A DNA stretch of 38,417 nucleotides from Thermohalobaculum sp039821125 (GCA_039821125.1 JBCBOR010000045.1:1-38417); one strand, 5' to 3'. Shown: positions 23,356 to 32,225, counted from the stretch's first letter. Made by a program: numbers and translations. The notes: generated from the letters alone by a model not told the origin.

Positions 23356-24615
23356 TCAGGCGGCGAGCCGGTCGGCCAGTTGGCTGACGGTGCGAGCACC
23401 TTCAACGGGGCCGTAAAGCGCAAGGCTGGGCGTCGAGCCAAGGATCCGGCGGATCACGGCCCGCGCTCGCGCGGCATCGATGGCGTCGATCTTGGCAACG
23501 GTCTCCTCGAGCGGGATGATTTTGCCCCAGATCGCCAGCATTCCCGCGGCACGCTCGGCCCGGGCAAACGGGCTCTCCAAGCCCATGACCATCCCAGCCT
23601 TGGTCTGAGCCCGCGCCCGGTCAATCTCGTGATCCGAAAGATCACGCGCGGCCCGGACCAGCTCATCGGCGGTCAAATCCACAAGACCGCCCAGTTCAGC
23701 CCCGCCGGTACCTGCATAGATCGTCATCATGCCGGTATCCGCATAGGCCGCGTTCTGCGCGAAGATCGAGTAACAGAGGCCACGTTTCTCCCGCGCCTCC
23801 TGGAACAGCCGCGAAGACATACCGCCGCCAAGGGCAATCGACGCGATCTGAGCCGCGTGAAAGTCATCATCCTGATAACCGGGAGATTCGAGCGCCATGG
23901 CGAAATGCGCCTGTTCCAGCGCTTTTTCTTCGCGCCGCTCACCGCCCGCATAATGTGCCCGGTCGCCATCATTGCGCCGGGTCGACTGCATATCGCCGAA
24001 AAGGCCTTCGGCGAGTTTCAGGATCTGATCGTGATCGACCCCGCCCGCCGCCGACAGGATCATCCGCTCCGGCGCATAGTGAAGATTGATGAAGTGGCGC
24101 AGATCCGGCTGGCCGAACGCACGCACCCGCTCGGGCGGGCCGAGGATCGCACGTCCCATCGCCTGATCAGGGAACGCAGTCTCCTGCAACCAATCGAAGA
24201 TGATGTCATCAGGAGTATCAAGCGTCTGCCCGATCTCCTGCAGGATCACCCCACGCTCGGTCTCGATCTCATTCTCTGCCAGGATCGGATCACGCAGAAT
24301 GTCAGCCAGAAGGTCCAGCGCCAGCGGCACATCGCCCGAGAGCACACGCGCGAAATAGGCCGTCCGCTCGCGTGAGGTATAGGCGTTCAGATATCCGCCG
24401 ACATCCTCGATCTCCTCGGCGATCTGCAGAGCCGACCGGCGCGAGGTCCCCTTGAAGGCCATGTGCTCGAGGAAATGGGCGATGCCATTCTGATCCGCGG
24501 TCTCATGGCGCGCGCCAACATCGACCCAGATCCCGATCGCGGCCGAGGCCAGCCCTTCCATCCGCTCGGTCACCACGCGGAACCCGTTCGCGAGAGTGTC
24601 GACCTGAACCGTCAT
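23356..24615 (-). CDS. M16 family zinc protease (mitochondrial processing peptidase-like)
   Basis: This 419-residue protein has the inverted zinc motif HFLEH (47-51: His47, Glu50 and His51 of HxxEH), with a downstream glutamate in NEIETERGVILQEI as likely third ligand. The N-terminal half also has ADQNGIAHFLEHMAFKGT and GGYLNAYTSRERTAYFARVL. The C-terminal half is the second, non-catalytic M16 repeat. The length fits single-chain bacterial M16B proteases related to the mitochondrial processing peptidase beta subunit. The start ATG overlaps the thrC stop by 4 bases. Linkage to thrC is common in alphaproteobacteria. The substrate is unknown. Confidence 0.93.
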   Translation of the reverse strand: MTVQVDTLANGFRVVTERMEGLASAAIGIWVDVGARHETADQNGIAHFLEHMAFKGTSRRSALQIAEEIEDVGGYLNAYTSRERTAYFARVLSGDVPLALDLLADILRDPILAENEIETERGVILQEIGQTLDTPDDIIFDWLQETAFPDQAMGRAILGPPERVRAFGQPDLRHFINLHYAPERMILSAAGGVDHDQILKLAEGLFGDMQSTRRNDGDRAHYAGGERREEKALEQAHFAMALESPGYQDDDFHAAQIASIALGGGMSSRLFQEAREKRGLCYSIFAQNAAYADTGMMTIYAGTGGAELGGLVDLTADELVRAARDLSDHEIDRARAQTKAGMVMGLESPFARAERAAGMLAIWGKIIPLEETVAKIDAIDAARARAVIRRILGSTPSLALYGPVEGARTVSQLADRLAA

Positions 24616-26006
24616 GCGCGGCGCTCCTGTCTTATATGGGCCTCGAGGGCCGCGAGATCGTTCGGCAACGTCACCAGCCGTTCCGGGCGGTCGTAGATAT
24701 CGGCCATGCGTTGCGGCAGAGCCGGATGTTGGCCACACGCCTCCGCCACCGCGTCGGGGAACTTGGCCGCATGCGCCGTCCCGAGGGTGATCATCGGCGT
24801 CGCGCGATCCCCTCGGCGCATCTGTGCCACCGCTACGCCGATCGCCGTATGCGGGTCAAGGACATATCCGTTCTCGCAGGCCATTCGCCGAATGGTGGCC
24901 ATGGTCTCCTCGCGCCCGGCACGGCCCGAGGCAAACCCAGCACGCAGCGTCGTCAGAGCCCCTTGCGACAGCGCGAACTGGTGCTTCTCCTTCAGCTCCG
25001 ACATGCACTGCGCGACAGCGCCGCCATCATTGTCGTACAACTCGAAAAGCAGTCGCTCGAAGTTCGAGCTGATCTGGATGTCCATTGATGGCGCAACAGT
25101 CGGTGCAACACCGTCCATGGCGTAGACCCCGGTCTCCAGCGTACGGTGCAGGATGTCGTTCTCGTTGGTCGCGATGACCAGCTTGTCGATGGGCAGGCCC
25201 ATGTGGCGCGCGGCATGGCCGGCGAAGATGTCGCCGAAATTGCCCGTCGGTACGGTGAACGAGACCGCGCGGTCCGGCGCTCCGACCGCCACGGCGGCAG
25301 AGAAGTAATAGACGATCTGCGCCATGACACGCGCCCAGTTGATCGAGTTGGCGGCGGCCAGTCCAACCTCATCACGGAAGGCGAAATCGTTGAACATGTC
25401 TTTGACGCGGTTCTGGCAGTCGTCGAACGTGCCCTCCAGCGCGACGGCGTGGACGTTGGGTTCGACCGGCGTTGTCATCTGACGGCGTTGCACTTCCGAG
25501 ACCCGGCCCGCGGGGTGCAGGAAGAAGACATCGACCACGTCCGAGCCGCGAAAGGCCTCCATCGCTGCGGATCCGGTATCGCCCGACGTCGCGCCAACGA
25601 TCGTGACCTTTGCGCCCCGGCGTTTCAGCACCGGCTCGAACATCTGACCGATCAGCTGCAAGGCGAAATCCTTGAAAGCCAACGTCGGGCCATGATGCAG
25701 CTCGAGGATCCAGTCATTGTCCCCGCTCTGCACCATCGGCGCACGAGCGGTGTGGCCAAACCCCGCATAAGCCCGGCCGATCAGGTCCCGGAATTCATCC
25801 GCGCCAAAACAATCCCCGATGAAAGGATGCATCACGGTGAGCGCGATCTCCTCATAGGACTGCCCGCGCATCGCCCGGATCTCTGCCTCCGTCAGGCGCG
25901 GCCACTCCGCCGGAACATACAGCCCGCCATCGCGCGCGAGGCCCGTCAGCATCACCTCTTCGAACGAGAGCTCCGGCGCCTGGCCACGGGTGGAGATGTA
26001 ACGCAT
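24612..26006 (-). CDS. thrC: Threonine synthase
   Basis: This 464-residue PLP enzyme converts O-phosphohomoserine to threonine. It starts MRYISTRGQAPELSFEEVML, with the family stretch GLARDGGLYVPAEWP. The PLP-binding Lys112 lies in HHGPTLAFKDFALQLIGQ. The phosphate-binding loop is VGATSGDTGSAAMEAF, and VPTGNFGDIFAGHAARHMGL is characteristic of the long proteobacterial/fungal class. Length is normal. It follows surf1 after 63 bases and overlaps the protease gene, placing amino acid synthesis at the tail of the oxidase operon. Confidence 0.96.
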   Translation of the reverse strand: MRYISTRGQAPELSFEEVMLTGLARDGGLYVPAEWPRLTEAEIRAMRGQSYEEIALTVMHPFIGDCFGADEFRDLIGRAYAGFGHTARAPMVQSGDNDWILELHHGPTLAFKDFALQLIGQMFEPVLKRRGAKVTIVGATSGDTGSAAMEAFRGSDVVDVFFLHPAGRVSEVQRRQMTTPVEPNVHAVALEGTFDDCQNRVKDMFNDFAFRDEVGLAAANSINWARVMAQIVYYFSAAVAVGAPDRAVSFTVPTGNFGDIFAGHAARHMGLPIDKLVIATNENDILHRTLETGVYAMDGVAPTVAPSMDIQISSNFERLLFELYDNDGGAVAQCMSELKEKHQFALSQGALTTLRAGFASGRAGREETMATIRRMACENGYVLDPHTAIGVAVAQMRRGDRATPMITLGTAHAAKFPDAVAEACGQHPALPQRMADIYDRPERLVTLPNDLAALEAHIRQERRA

Positions 26007-26069
26007 CGAGATCAGTCCAGTTCTGGGTTGGCGGCATGGATTAGCGCAGCGCCTCGCCCGCGCAAAGGT

Positions 26070-26798
26070 CTAATTCCGCGATTTGCGCCGCTCGGAACGC
26101 AGCCAGACAAGGGACATCAGCACCCACACCAGAGCGAGGCCAAACCAGGTCACGGCGTATTCCAGATGCCGGTTGGGCAGATCGATGCCAGGCGGGCGCG
26201 GGAGAACGATGTCATCAAGGGGATGACGCTCGGCGATGAGCAGCACGGGGTCGGTGCCAAGTTCGGCCGCCATCGCCTCGACATCCCGGGCAAACCAGAT
26301 GTTGCGGCCAAGGTCAGGACCGGGCGTGAACCAGTCGATCTCGTTCGGCCAGTGCAACCGGCCTTCGATGGACATGGCCGTATGCGAAGCCTCGGAGGCG
26401 TACCGGTCCGCACGAAGGGCGGGATCCTTCATCCGCTCCGGCACATAGCCGAGATCAACCATGATGCTTTGATGGGTGGAAGCGGCACCCGGGGTCACAA
26501 CGTCCATTGGGACAACAAGGCGATAACCCGGCCCATGCGGCTTGACCGAGGTGAGGATATGCAACTCCTCCCCCCTCAGCCTGCCCTCGGCCGATACGTA
26601 GACCAGTTTGTCCGTTTCAGGATCGGGCCGCGCAGGCAAGGGTATGCGATCTGCTTCCATCCGGGCTTCGAGCTCGGCAATCAGACCTTCCTTCCAGGCG
26701 AGGCGCTGAACCTGCCAGACCCCCAACGACACAAGGATTGCCGTGCCAACCACGCCGATCACAATCGGGGCGATCGCTCTTTGGCGGATGCGGCTCAT
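26070..26798 (-). CDS. SURF1 family cytochrome c oxidase assembly protein
   Basis: This 242-residue inner-membrane protein has two terminal membrane helices: PIVIGVVGTAILVSLGVWQV at the N-terminus and YAVTWFGLALVWVLMSLVWL near the C-terminus. A periplasmic domain lies between them. The SURF1 signature LGVWQVQRLAWKEGLI follows the first helix. Bacterial Surf1 proteins help insert heme a into oxidase subunit I. It is transcribed after ctaE, separated by 82 bases that hold a strong hairpin, and precedes thrC. Subunit I must be encoded elsewhere. Confidence 0.93.
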   Translation of the reverse strand: MSRIRQRAIAPIVIGVVGTAILVSLGVWQVQRLAWKEGLIAELEARMEADRIPLPARPDPETDKLVYVSAEGRLRGEELHILTSVKPHGPGYRLVVPMDVVTPGAASTHQSIMVDLGYVPERMKDPALRADRYASEASHTAMSIEGRLHWPNEIDWFTPGPDLGRNIWFARDVEAMAAELGTDPVLLIAERHPLDDIVLPRPPGIDLPNRHLEYAVTWFGLALVWVLMSLVWLRSERRKSRN

Positions 26799-26833
26799 GT
26801 CTGCGTCCTTGGCACGCGGGTCTCCTCAAACGC

Positions 26834-26863
26834 AAACCGCCGCCCGTTTCCGGGCGGCGGTTT
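26834..26863 (-). terminator. Strong hairpin between ctaE and surf1
   Basis: AAACCGCCGCCCG (26834-26846) and CGGGCGGCGGTTT (26851-26863) form a perfect 13-bp stem around a 4-base loop. It lies 17 bases beyond the ctaE stop in the direction of transcription and ends in TTTGCGTTT. It could end most transcripts after the oxidase subunits, with weaker read-through to surf1-thrC, or protect the upstream mRNA 3' end. Confidence 0.75.
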
Positions 26864-26880
26864 CGAAATGTCCTGCGGGA

Positions 26881-27723
26881 TCAGGCCCAGACGGCGGCCG
26901 CCCAGATGTATACGCAGGCAAACAGGAACAGCCAAACCACGTCGACGAAGTGCCAGTACCAGGCCGCTGCCTCGAACCCGAGATGCTGGTTCGGTTTGAA
27001 ATCGCCACGCCGCGCCCGCATGAGGCAGACGAAGAGGAAGATCGTTCCGACGATCACGTGGAACCCGTGGAAGCCCGTCGCCATGAAGAACACCGCGCCA
27101 TAGCTGTCGCCCGAGAAGGCGAACGATGCATGGCTGTATTCATAGGCCTGGAACACCGTGAAGATCGCGCCAAGCAGGCAGGTCAAAAGCAGACCCATGA
27201 TCAGGTTCTGGCGTTTCTTTCCCTGACCGCCTTCGATCAGTTCGTGATGCGCCCAGGTCACCGTGCAACCCGACAGCAACAGGATCATCGTGTTGATCAG
27301 CGGCAAGTCCCAGGGGTTGAACATGTAACCCTCGATCGGGCCGAATTCGCCGATCGGGCCGACCGAGGTCGGGATGTCCGATGCCTCGACCGCGACCATC
27401 GGGAAGATCGCGAACTTGAAGAAGGCCCAGAACCATGCCGCGAAGAACATGACTTCGGACATGATGAACATGATGAAGCCCATACGCAGCCCGATGCGCA
27501 CGACCGGTGTGTGATCGATCCCGTTCCCCTCGGTGATCACATCGCGCCACCAGACATACATGGTGTAGAGCACGCCAATGAAGCCGATGATGAACAGCGC
27601 GGGCGTCATGTCCTTCATCCACAGGATCGCGCCCGAGAGCATCACGACCGCGCTCATGGCCCCCATGAACGGCCACGGGCTCGGGTCGATGATGTGATAG
27701 TCGTGGTTCTTTTCGTGAGCCAT
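26881..27723 (-). CDS. ctaE: Cytochrome c oxidase subunit III
   Basis: This 280-residue polytopic membrane protein is subunit III of the aa3-type oxidase. It starts MAHEKNHDYHIIDPSPWPFM; GGAGG upstream supports 27723 over the longer frame to 27792. Seven helices are expected, and several are plain: MGAMSAVVMLSGAILWMKDM, FIIGFIGVLYTMYVWWRDVI, MGFIMFIMSEVMFFAAWFWA and VIVGTIFLFVCLMRARRGDF. The conserved MSEVMFFAAWFWAFF with its buried Glu and the C-terminal AAAWYWHFVDVVWLFLF are diagnostic. It follows ctaG by 13 bases. Length is near that of Paracoccus and Rhodobacter subunit III. Confidence 0.96.
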   Translation of the reverse strand: MAHEKNHDYHIIDPSPWPFMGAMSAVVMLSGAILWMKDMTPALFIIGFIGVLYTMYVWWRDVITEGNGIDHTPVVRIGLRMGFIMFIMSEVMFFAAWFWAFFKFAIFPMVAVEASDIPTSVGPIGEFGPIEGYMFNPWDLPLINTMILLLSGCTVTWAHHELIEGGQGKKRQNLIMGLLLTCLLGAIFTVFQAYEYSHASFAFSGDSYGAVFFMATGFHGFHVIVGTIFLFVCLMRARRGDFKPNQHLGFEAAAWYWHFVDVVWLFLFACVYIWAAAVWA

Positions 27724-27736
27724 CGGGTCCTCCGTC

Positions 27737-28327
27737 TCAGCCGCCCCTCGCGGCCTTGGGGTCTGGGTCTGCAAGCCCGGCGCTTTCGTCAAGCTCGGTC
27801 TCGTAGAAGGTGTAGGAAAGCGTTATCGTGTGGGTGGCCGCGGCCTCGGCGTTCTCCAGCATGTCCGGGTCGACATAGAAGGTCACCGGCATCTGGACGC
27901 GCTCGCCCGGCTGCAGCACCTGTTCCTGAAAGCAGAAACAGTCAATCTTCACGAAGTAACCGCCAATCGCCAACGGCGTGACGTTGAACGCGGCTGTGCC
28001 CGCCACGGGTTTGTCGGTCGGGTTATACGCTTCGTAGAACGCCAGCCCGGTCTCGCCAAGCCGCACCTCCATGGTCTGGCGCTGCGGCTTGAAGACCCAA
28101 GGCATATCGCGCCCGGTTGATGCATCGAACCGCACCTGCACGGTCTGATCGAGAATCTGATCCGAGGCGGTCGCGGCGATCTGCGTGGTCCCACCATAGC
28201 CGGTGACCCGGCAGAACCAGTCATAGAGCGGCACCGCCGCCCAGGCCATGGCGCCCATGCCCAGCATCACGCCAATCAGCGGGATCAGCGTTGCGGTGTG
28301 ACTTTGCTTGGCGTTCCGGTCTGTCAT
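27737..28327 (-). CDS. ctaG: Cytochrome c oxidase assembly protein CtaG (Cox11 type)
   Basis: This 196-residue protein delivers copper to the CuB site of oxidase subunit I. An N-terminal membrane anchor (LIPLIGVMLGMGAMAWAAVP) is followed by the Cox11 stretch LYDWFCRVTGYGGTTQIA. The periplasmic domain contains the copper-binding KIDCFCFQEQ (a CxC pair) and a late VTFYVDPDM. All key cysteines of the family are present. The start overlaps the stop of the small upstream gene by 4 bases (ATGA). Rhodobacterales use this Cox11-type CtaG, unlike the unrelated Bacillus protein of the same name. Confidence 0.95.
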   Translation of the reverse strand: MTDRNAKQSHTATLIPLIGVMLGMGAMAWAAVPLYDWFCRVTGYGGTTQIAATASDQILDQTVQVRFDASTGRDMPWVFKPQRQTMEVRLGETGLAFYEAYNPTDKPVAGTAAFNVTPLAIGGYFVKIDCFCFQEQVLQPGERVQMPVTFYVDPDMLENAEAAATHTITLSYTFYETELDESAGLADPDPKAARGG

Positions 28328-28518
28328 TCGCGCGCCCAGTTCAGAAGCGTCTCACCCCACGAGGCTCCGGCAGTCGGGTTACCCGACTGCGGGCCCATCT
28401 TGACCATTGTGACTGCAAAGAGCAGCACCGCAAGCGCAACGAGCAAACCGAGCACGCCAACATTGCGGCCCCGCCGCCGGGTGTGAAGCTCATGTTCCTT
28501 TTTCAATCCCGTCGCCAT
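28324..28518 (-). CDS. Small CoxF-like membrane protein of the oxidase operon
   Basis: This 64-residue protein has a basic N-terminus (MATGLKKEHELHTRRRGR), one membrane helix (VGVLGLLVALAVLLFAVTMV) and a short tail (KMGPQSGNPTAGASWGETLL...). A small single-span protein between ctaB and ctaG is common in alphaproteobacterial cox operons and is sometimes called CoxF. I recall the name but not a proven role. The ATG at 28518 lies 13 bases after ctaB, and the stop overlaps the ctaG start, so it is clearly translated with its neighbours. The longer frame to 28584 overlaps ctaB and is rejected. Confidence 0.82.
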   Translation of the reverse strand: MATGLKKEHELHTRRRGRNVGVLGLLVALAVLLFAVTMVKMGPQSGNPTAGASWGETLLNWARE

Positions 28519-28531
28519 CACATCAGCACCA

Positions 28532-29488
28532 TCAGAACAGAACAGGCCAGCCGAACGGGCCAATTGCCGAGCGCAACAGGGCATCCGCCATGAGCGCGCC
28601 GAAAATGAGGAAGAGGTAGGAGATCGAGGTCACGAAAAACCGTTTCTCGACGGCATAGTCATCCGCCGCCGCAGCCTCGGACGTCCGCGCGCGCACCTGC
28701 CATGCCTCATGCGCGAAGCGCATCGTCGCCCAGAGCGCGACCAGCAGGTAGATCGGCCCGCCGGCAGCGCTGAAGGCGGGCGCAATCGCAACCGGCAGCA
28801 GCAGCGCCGTGTATCCGAAGATCTGCCGCCGGGTGACGTCCTCCCCTGCCACAACGGGCAGCATCGGGACACCGACATCAGCGTAATCCGCCTTTCGGAA
28901 CAGCGCCAGCGCCCAGAAGTGCGGCGGCGTCCAAAGGAAGATGACGAGGAACAGCAGGCACGAGGTCATTGTGATCTCACCCGTGACCGCAGCCCATCCG
29001 ATCATCGGGGGGAAGGCCCCCGCAGCCCCGCCAATCACGATGTTCTGCGGCGTCCAGCGCTTCAGCCACATCGTGTAGACAACGGCGTAGAAGAAAATCG
29101 TGAACGCCAGAAGCGCCGCGGCGAGGAGATTGGCGAAGATCGACAGCATCGCAACCGACAGCAGCGACAGGCCGAGGCCGAGCGCCATCGCCTCCCCCGG
29201 CTCTACAGCGCCCGCAGCGATCGGGCGCCCCACCGTCCGCGCCATCCGGGCATCGATGTCCGCATCCCACCACATGTTGAGCGCACCAGACGCGCCTGCT
29301 CCGACGGCAATGCAGATGATACTGGCCAGGGCCACGACCGGGTGCACATCCGACGGCGCGGCAACGATCCCGGCCAGCGCCGTGAAGATCACCAGCGACA
29401 TCACTCGCGGTTTCATCAACTGCACATAGTCCGAGAGACCGGCTTCGGGCCGGTCTCCTTGAAGGCTGTGACTGGAGATATCGGTCAA
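28532..29488 (-). CDS. ctaB: Protoheme IX farnesyltransferase (heme o synthase)
   Basis: This 318-residue UbiA-family prenyltransferase converts heme b to heme o, the step before heme a for the oxidase. The polyprenyl diphosphate-binding motif is NMWWDADIDARM, followed by RTVGRPIAAG. A second conserved loop is LWTPPHFWALALF. Many membrane helices are visible. The start at 29488 is a TTG giving MTDISSHSLQ. Upstream ATG codons are absent, and the next in-frame ATG (MKPRVMS) would delete the conserved SDYVQLMKPRV, so the rare start is favoured. It lies 35 bases after ctaC. Confidence 0.93.
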   Translation of the reverse strand: MTDISSHSLQGDRPEAGLSDYVQLMKPRVMSLVIFTALAGIVAAPSDVHPVVALASIICIAVGAGASGALNMWWDADIDARMARTVGRPIAAGAVEPGEAMALGLGLSLLSVAMLSIFANLLAAALLAFTIFFYAVVYTMWLKRWTPQNIVIGGAAGAFPPMIGWAAVTGEITMTSCLLFLVIFLWTPPHFWALALFRKADYADVGVPMLPVVAGEDVTRRQIFGYTALLLPVAIAPAFSAAGGPIYLLVALWATMRFAHEAWQVRARTSEAAAADDYAVEKRFFVTSISYLFLIFGALMADALLRSAIGPFGWPVLF

Positions 29489-29523
29489 TTCAGCGATCTC
29501 GCACTGTTGGCCCTGCCGCGCCG

Positions 29524-30390
29524 CTACTCGGCTGCGGCAACCTGGGTTTTCGGCTCATCCGACTGGTTCGCCGCCATTTCGAGCACCCACGTGTCGTAGT
29601 CATCCTGGCTCATGACCTCGACCACGATCGGCATGTACGAGTGATCCTTGCCGCACAGCTCCGAACATTGGCCGAAGTAGACGCCGACCTCTTCCGCGCG
29701 GAACCAGGTCTCGTTGATCCGGCCCGGCATGGCATCGATCTTCGAGCCGAACGACGGGATCGTCCACGCGTGGATTACATCAGACGCCGTGACCAGCACA
29801 TGGATGTTGGCGTTCACCGGCACGACGACGCGTTCATCCGTGGCGAGCAGCCACTCGTCCTCGGTATAGCCGTACTCCTCGAGCTCGCCGCGAACCTCGT
29901 CATTCATGTTCGACTGGCTCGCGCCCAGCATGAAGGCATCGAACTCGATCCCCTCATCGGGGTACTCATAGCTCCAGTACCACTGGTTCCCGGTCACCTT
30001 GATCGTGAGATCGGGCTCCGGAACCTCCAGCTGCAGGAACAGCAGTTTCAGCGACGGGATCGCGATGATGATCAGGATCAGCACCGGCGTCAGGGTCCAG
30101 GCGACCTCCAGCGTCGTGTTGTGGGTGACGGTCGACGCTTCCGGGTTTGCCTTGCGGCTGAACTTCAGGATCACCATCGCCATCAGCGCCATGACAAAGA
30201 CGACGATGATGCCGATGATCACGTGCAGGAAGTTGTCGAGCCAGACAATGTCTTCCATCACAGGCGTCACCGCCCGTTGAAAGTGATGTCCCCCGTCCAC
30301 CGGTTTGCCGGCCACGCCCTCGGCCAAGGCCACGCCGTGCGCAAACAGGGCAGAGCCCGCCAGAACTGTGGAAGTCACCAACCGCATCAT
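29524..30390 (-). CDS. ctaC: Cytochrome c oxidase subunit II
   Basis: This 288-residue subunit takes electrons from cytochrome c through its CuA centre. A signal peptide ends near GVALA (residue ~23). Two membrane helices follow (FLHVIIGIIVVFVMALMAMV and LTPVLILIIIAIPSLKLLFL). The aromatic electron-entry region is KVTGNQWYWSYEYPDEG. The CuA ligands are all present: His in ASDVIHAWTIP, two Cys plus Glu in GQCSELCGKDH, and His and Met in DHSYMPIVV. It is first in the minus-strand operon, and its promoter should lie in the gap shared with tldD. Start alternatives at 30390 and 30387 differ by one Met. Confidence 0.97.
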   Translation of the reverse strand: MMRLVTSTVLAGSALFAHGVALAEGVAGKPVDGGHHFQRAVTPVMEDIVWLDNFLHVIIGIIVVFVMALMAMVILKFSRKANPEASTVTHNTTLEVAWTLTPVLILIIIAIPSLKLLFLQLEVPEPDLTIKVTGNQWYWSYEYPDEGIEFDAFMLGASQSNMNDEVRGELEEYGYTEDEWLLATDERVVVPVNANIHVLVTASDVIHAWTIPSFGSKIDAMPGRINETWFRAEEVGVYFGQCSELCGKDHSYMPIVVEVMSQDDYDTWVLEMAANQSDEPKTQVAAAE

Positions 30391-30453
30391 TACATGCCTC
30401 GCTGTTGCAGCTATGCTGTCACCCGCCCGATTGGCGTTTTCCGCGCACGGGCA

Positions 30454-30482
30454 TTGACAGGAAATCCCTCGGGTCGTGTATC
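30454..30482 (+). promoter_or_regulatory. Candidate tldD promoter in the ctaC-tldD gap
   Basis: A perfect -35 TTGACA (30454-30459), a 17-base spacer and a poor -10 TGTATC (30477-30482) point toward tldD, about 100 bases before its ATG. The 192-base gap must also hold the opposite-strand cox promoter, which I could not place. Confidence 0.35.
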
Positions 30483-30582
30483 ACCTTTGTGGTGTGCCTC
30501 ACGCAAGTCAGGGCTTTGCGGCATTGCGCCGCTCTCGTTGTCAATTGGCGACGAAAACCGCGAAAAACATAAAGGATTTCGC

Positions 30583-32004
30583 ATGACGGATCAGCCTTTC
30601 ACGCCATTCGAGACGCAGCTCGATGAAACCGCCGCGATCTCGATTCTGCGGGACGCCGTTGCCGGGGCCGATGATGGCGAGCTGTTTCTCGAACGCCGCA
30701 GCGCCGAGGCCCTGACCTTCGACGATGGCCGGTTGCGCAATGCGTCCTTCGACACGACCGAGGGGTTCGGTCTGCGCACAGTGCTTGGTCCCGCTGCGGG
30801 CTATGCACACGGGATGGAGATCTCCGAAGCTGCCCTGCGCCGGGCGGCCGAGACGGCGCGATCTGCCGCGCGGCGCGGAGGCGGGGTCTTGGCCGATCCG
30901 CCATCTCCGACAAACCAACGGCTCTACGGCGACTTCGATCCCGTCGCCGAGCAGTCCACGGCGGACAAGATCGACGTGCTGAAGGAGATCGACGCCTATC
31001 TCCGCGCTGCCGACCCCCGCGTGGTGCAGGTCTCGGCCAGCCTGACCGCGTCGCTACAGGAGGTCGAGATCCTGCGCCCCGAGGGCACGCGCCTCGCGGA
31101 TCGGCGCCCGCTGACCCGGCTCAACGTCTCGGTCATTGTCGAGAAGGACGGACGACGCGAAAGCGGGTCCTCGGGCGGCGGCGGGCGTCAAGCGCTCTCG
31201 GTCCTGATCGAGCCTGCCTATTGGCGCGCCATGGCCGACGAGGCCCTTCGCGTCGCATTGGTCAATCTCGATGCCGAGGATGCGCCTGCCGGGGTCATGG
31301 ACGTCGTGCTCGGCGCAGGCTGGCCCGGCATCCTGTTGCACGAGGCGATCGGCCACGGGCTGGAGGGCGACTTCAACCGCAAGGGCTCGTCCGCCTTCAC
31401 CGAACTCATGGGCAAGCCCATCGCGAGCAGAGGCGTCACCGTCGTGGACGACGGCACACTTCCCGACCGGCGCGGATCCCTCTCGATCGACGATGAAGGC
31501 ACGCCGACGCGGCGGACAACCCTGATTGAGGACGGCATACTGGTAGGCTACATGCAGGACCGGCAGAACGCCCGGCTGATGGGTGTGCCCGCCACTGGCA
31601 ACGGGCGGCGGCAGAGCTTCGCCCACATCCCGATGCCGCGCATGACCAACACCATCATGCTCGGCGGCGATACCGACCCCGCCTCTATCCTCGCCGATCT
31701 CGATGACGGGATCTACGCGACGAACTTCGGCGGCGGGCAGGTGGACATTGCCAACGGTAAGTTCGTTTTCTCGTGCACCGAGGCCTACCGGGTCAAAGGC
31801 GGCAAGATCCTTTATCCCGTCAAGGGCGCGACCCTGATCGGAGACGGTCCCTCGGCGTTGCACCAGATCCACGCCATCGGCAATGACATGGCGCTCGATC
31901 CCGGAATCGGCACCTGCGGCAAGAACGGCCAGGGCGTCCCGGTCGGGGTCGGCCAGCCCACCCTGATGATCGGCGGGCTCACGATTGGCGGCGCAGGTGC
32001 CTGA
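30583..32004 (+). CDS. tldD: Metalloprotease TldD
   Basis: This 473-residue protein is the catalytic half of the TldD/TldE protease, which unwinds and trims peptides in the cytoplasm and is known from microcin B17 maturation and CcdA antitoxin turnover. The zinc motif is HEAIGH (HExxxH, residues 253-258) within WPGILLHEAIGHGLEGDF. The family stretches IASRGVTVVDDGTLPDRRGS and RNARLMGVPATGNGRR-like QNARLMGVPATGNGRRQSF are present. The start ATG is preceded by AAAGGA; the frame open to 29641 is antisense to ctaC and is ignored. The partner tldE is not in the window. tldD beside ctaC is a recurrent order in Rhodobacterales. Confidence 0.95.
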   Translation: MTDQPFTPFETQLDETAAISILRDAVAGADDGELFLERRSAEALTFDDGRLRNASFDTTEGFGLRTVLGPAAGYAHGMEISEAALRRAAETARSAARRGGGVLADPPSPTNQRLYGDFDPVAEQSTADKIDVLKEIDAYLRAADPRVVQVSASLTASLQEVEILRPEGTRLADRRPLTRLNVSVIVEKDGRRESGSSGGGGRQALSVLIEPAYWRAMADEALRVALVNLDAEDAPAGVMDVVLGAGWPGILLHEAIGHGLEGDFNRKGSSAFTELMGKPIASRGVTVVDDGTLPDRRGSLSIDDEGTPTRRTTLIEDGILVGYMQDRQNARLMGVPATGNGRRQSFAHIPMPRMTNTIMLGGDTDPASILADLDDGIYATNFGGGQVDIANGKFVFSCTEAYRVKGGKILYPVKGATLIGDGPSALHQIHAIGNDMALDPGIGTCGKNGQGVPVGVGQPTLMIGGLTIGGAGA

Positions 32005-32133
32005 TCTCCGCGTCCCGTCATGCCAAGCCGGATCAGACCGCTCCCCTTCATCTTGCCGAGAAATACCTCTCCCAGGGCTGACGGCAGACCGCCGCCAGCC
32101 CCTCCCGGTCCCAGATCCACCCCAAGCGCCCGC

Positions 32134-32165
32134 GCGCGGCACACCCCGGACGGGGTGCGCCGCGC
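32134..32165. repeat. Long GC-rich hairpin between tldD and the desaturase gene
   Basis: GCGCGGCACACCCC (32134-32147) pairs with GGGGTGCGCCGCGC (32152-32165), 13 of 14 pairs, around a 4-base loop. With no T-run it may be a mRNA-end stabiliser or a terminator of tldD needing other factors. The 221-base gap (32005-32225) also contains CTTCATCTTGCCGAGAAATA near 32046, which resembles a motif I recall as dispersed in Rhodobacterales intergenic DNA. Confidence 0.5.
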
Positions 32166-32225
32166 AGTATGTCGTCTTCGGGTGCAGCGCACCCGAAGTC
32201 CGTTTGGCCCTGGCGTGACGATGCA

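Noticed and set aside
25146..26999. 617-codon open frame antisense to thrC and surf1
   Set aside because: It overlaps three certain minus-strand genes, shows no domain pattern and has no ribosome-binding site.
26743..27981. 412-codon open frame antisense to ctaE and ctaG
   Set aside because: His/Asp/Arg-rich translation with no domain pattern, as expected opposite membrane-protein genes in GC-rich DNA.
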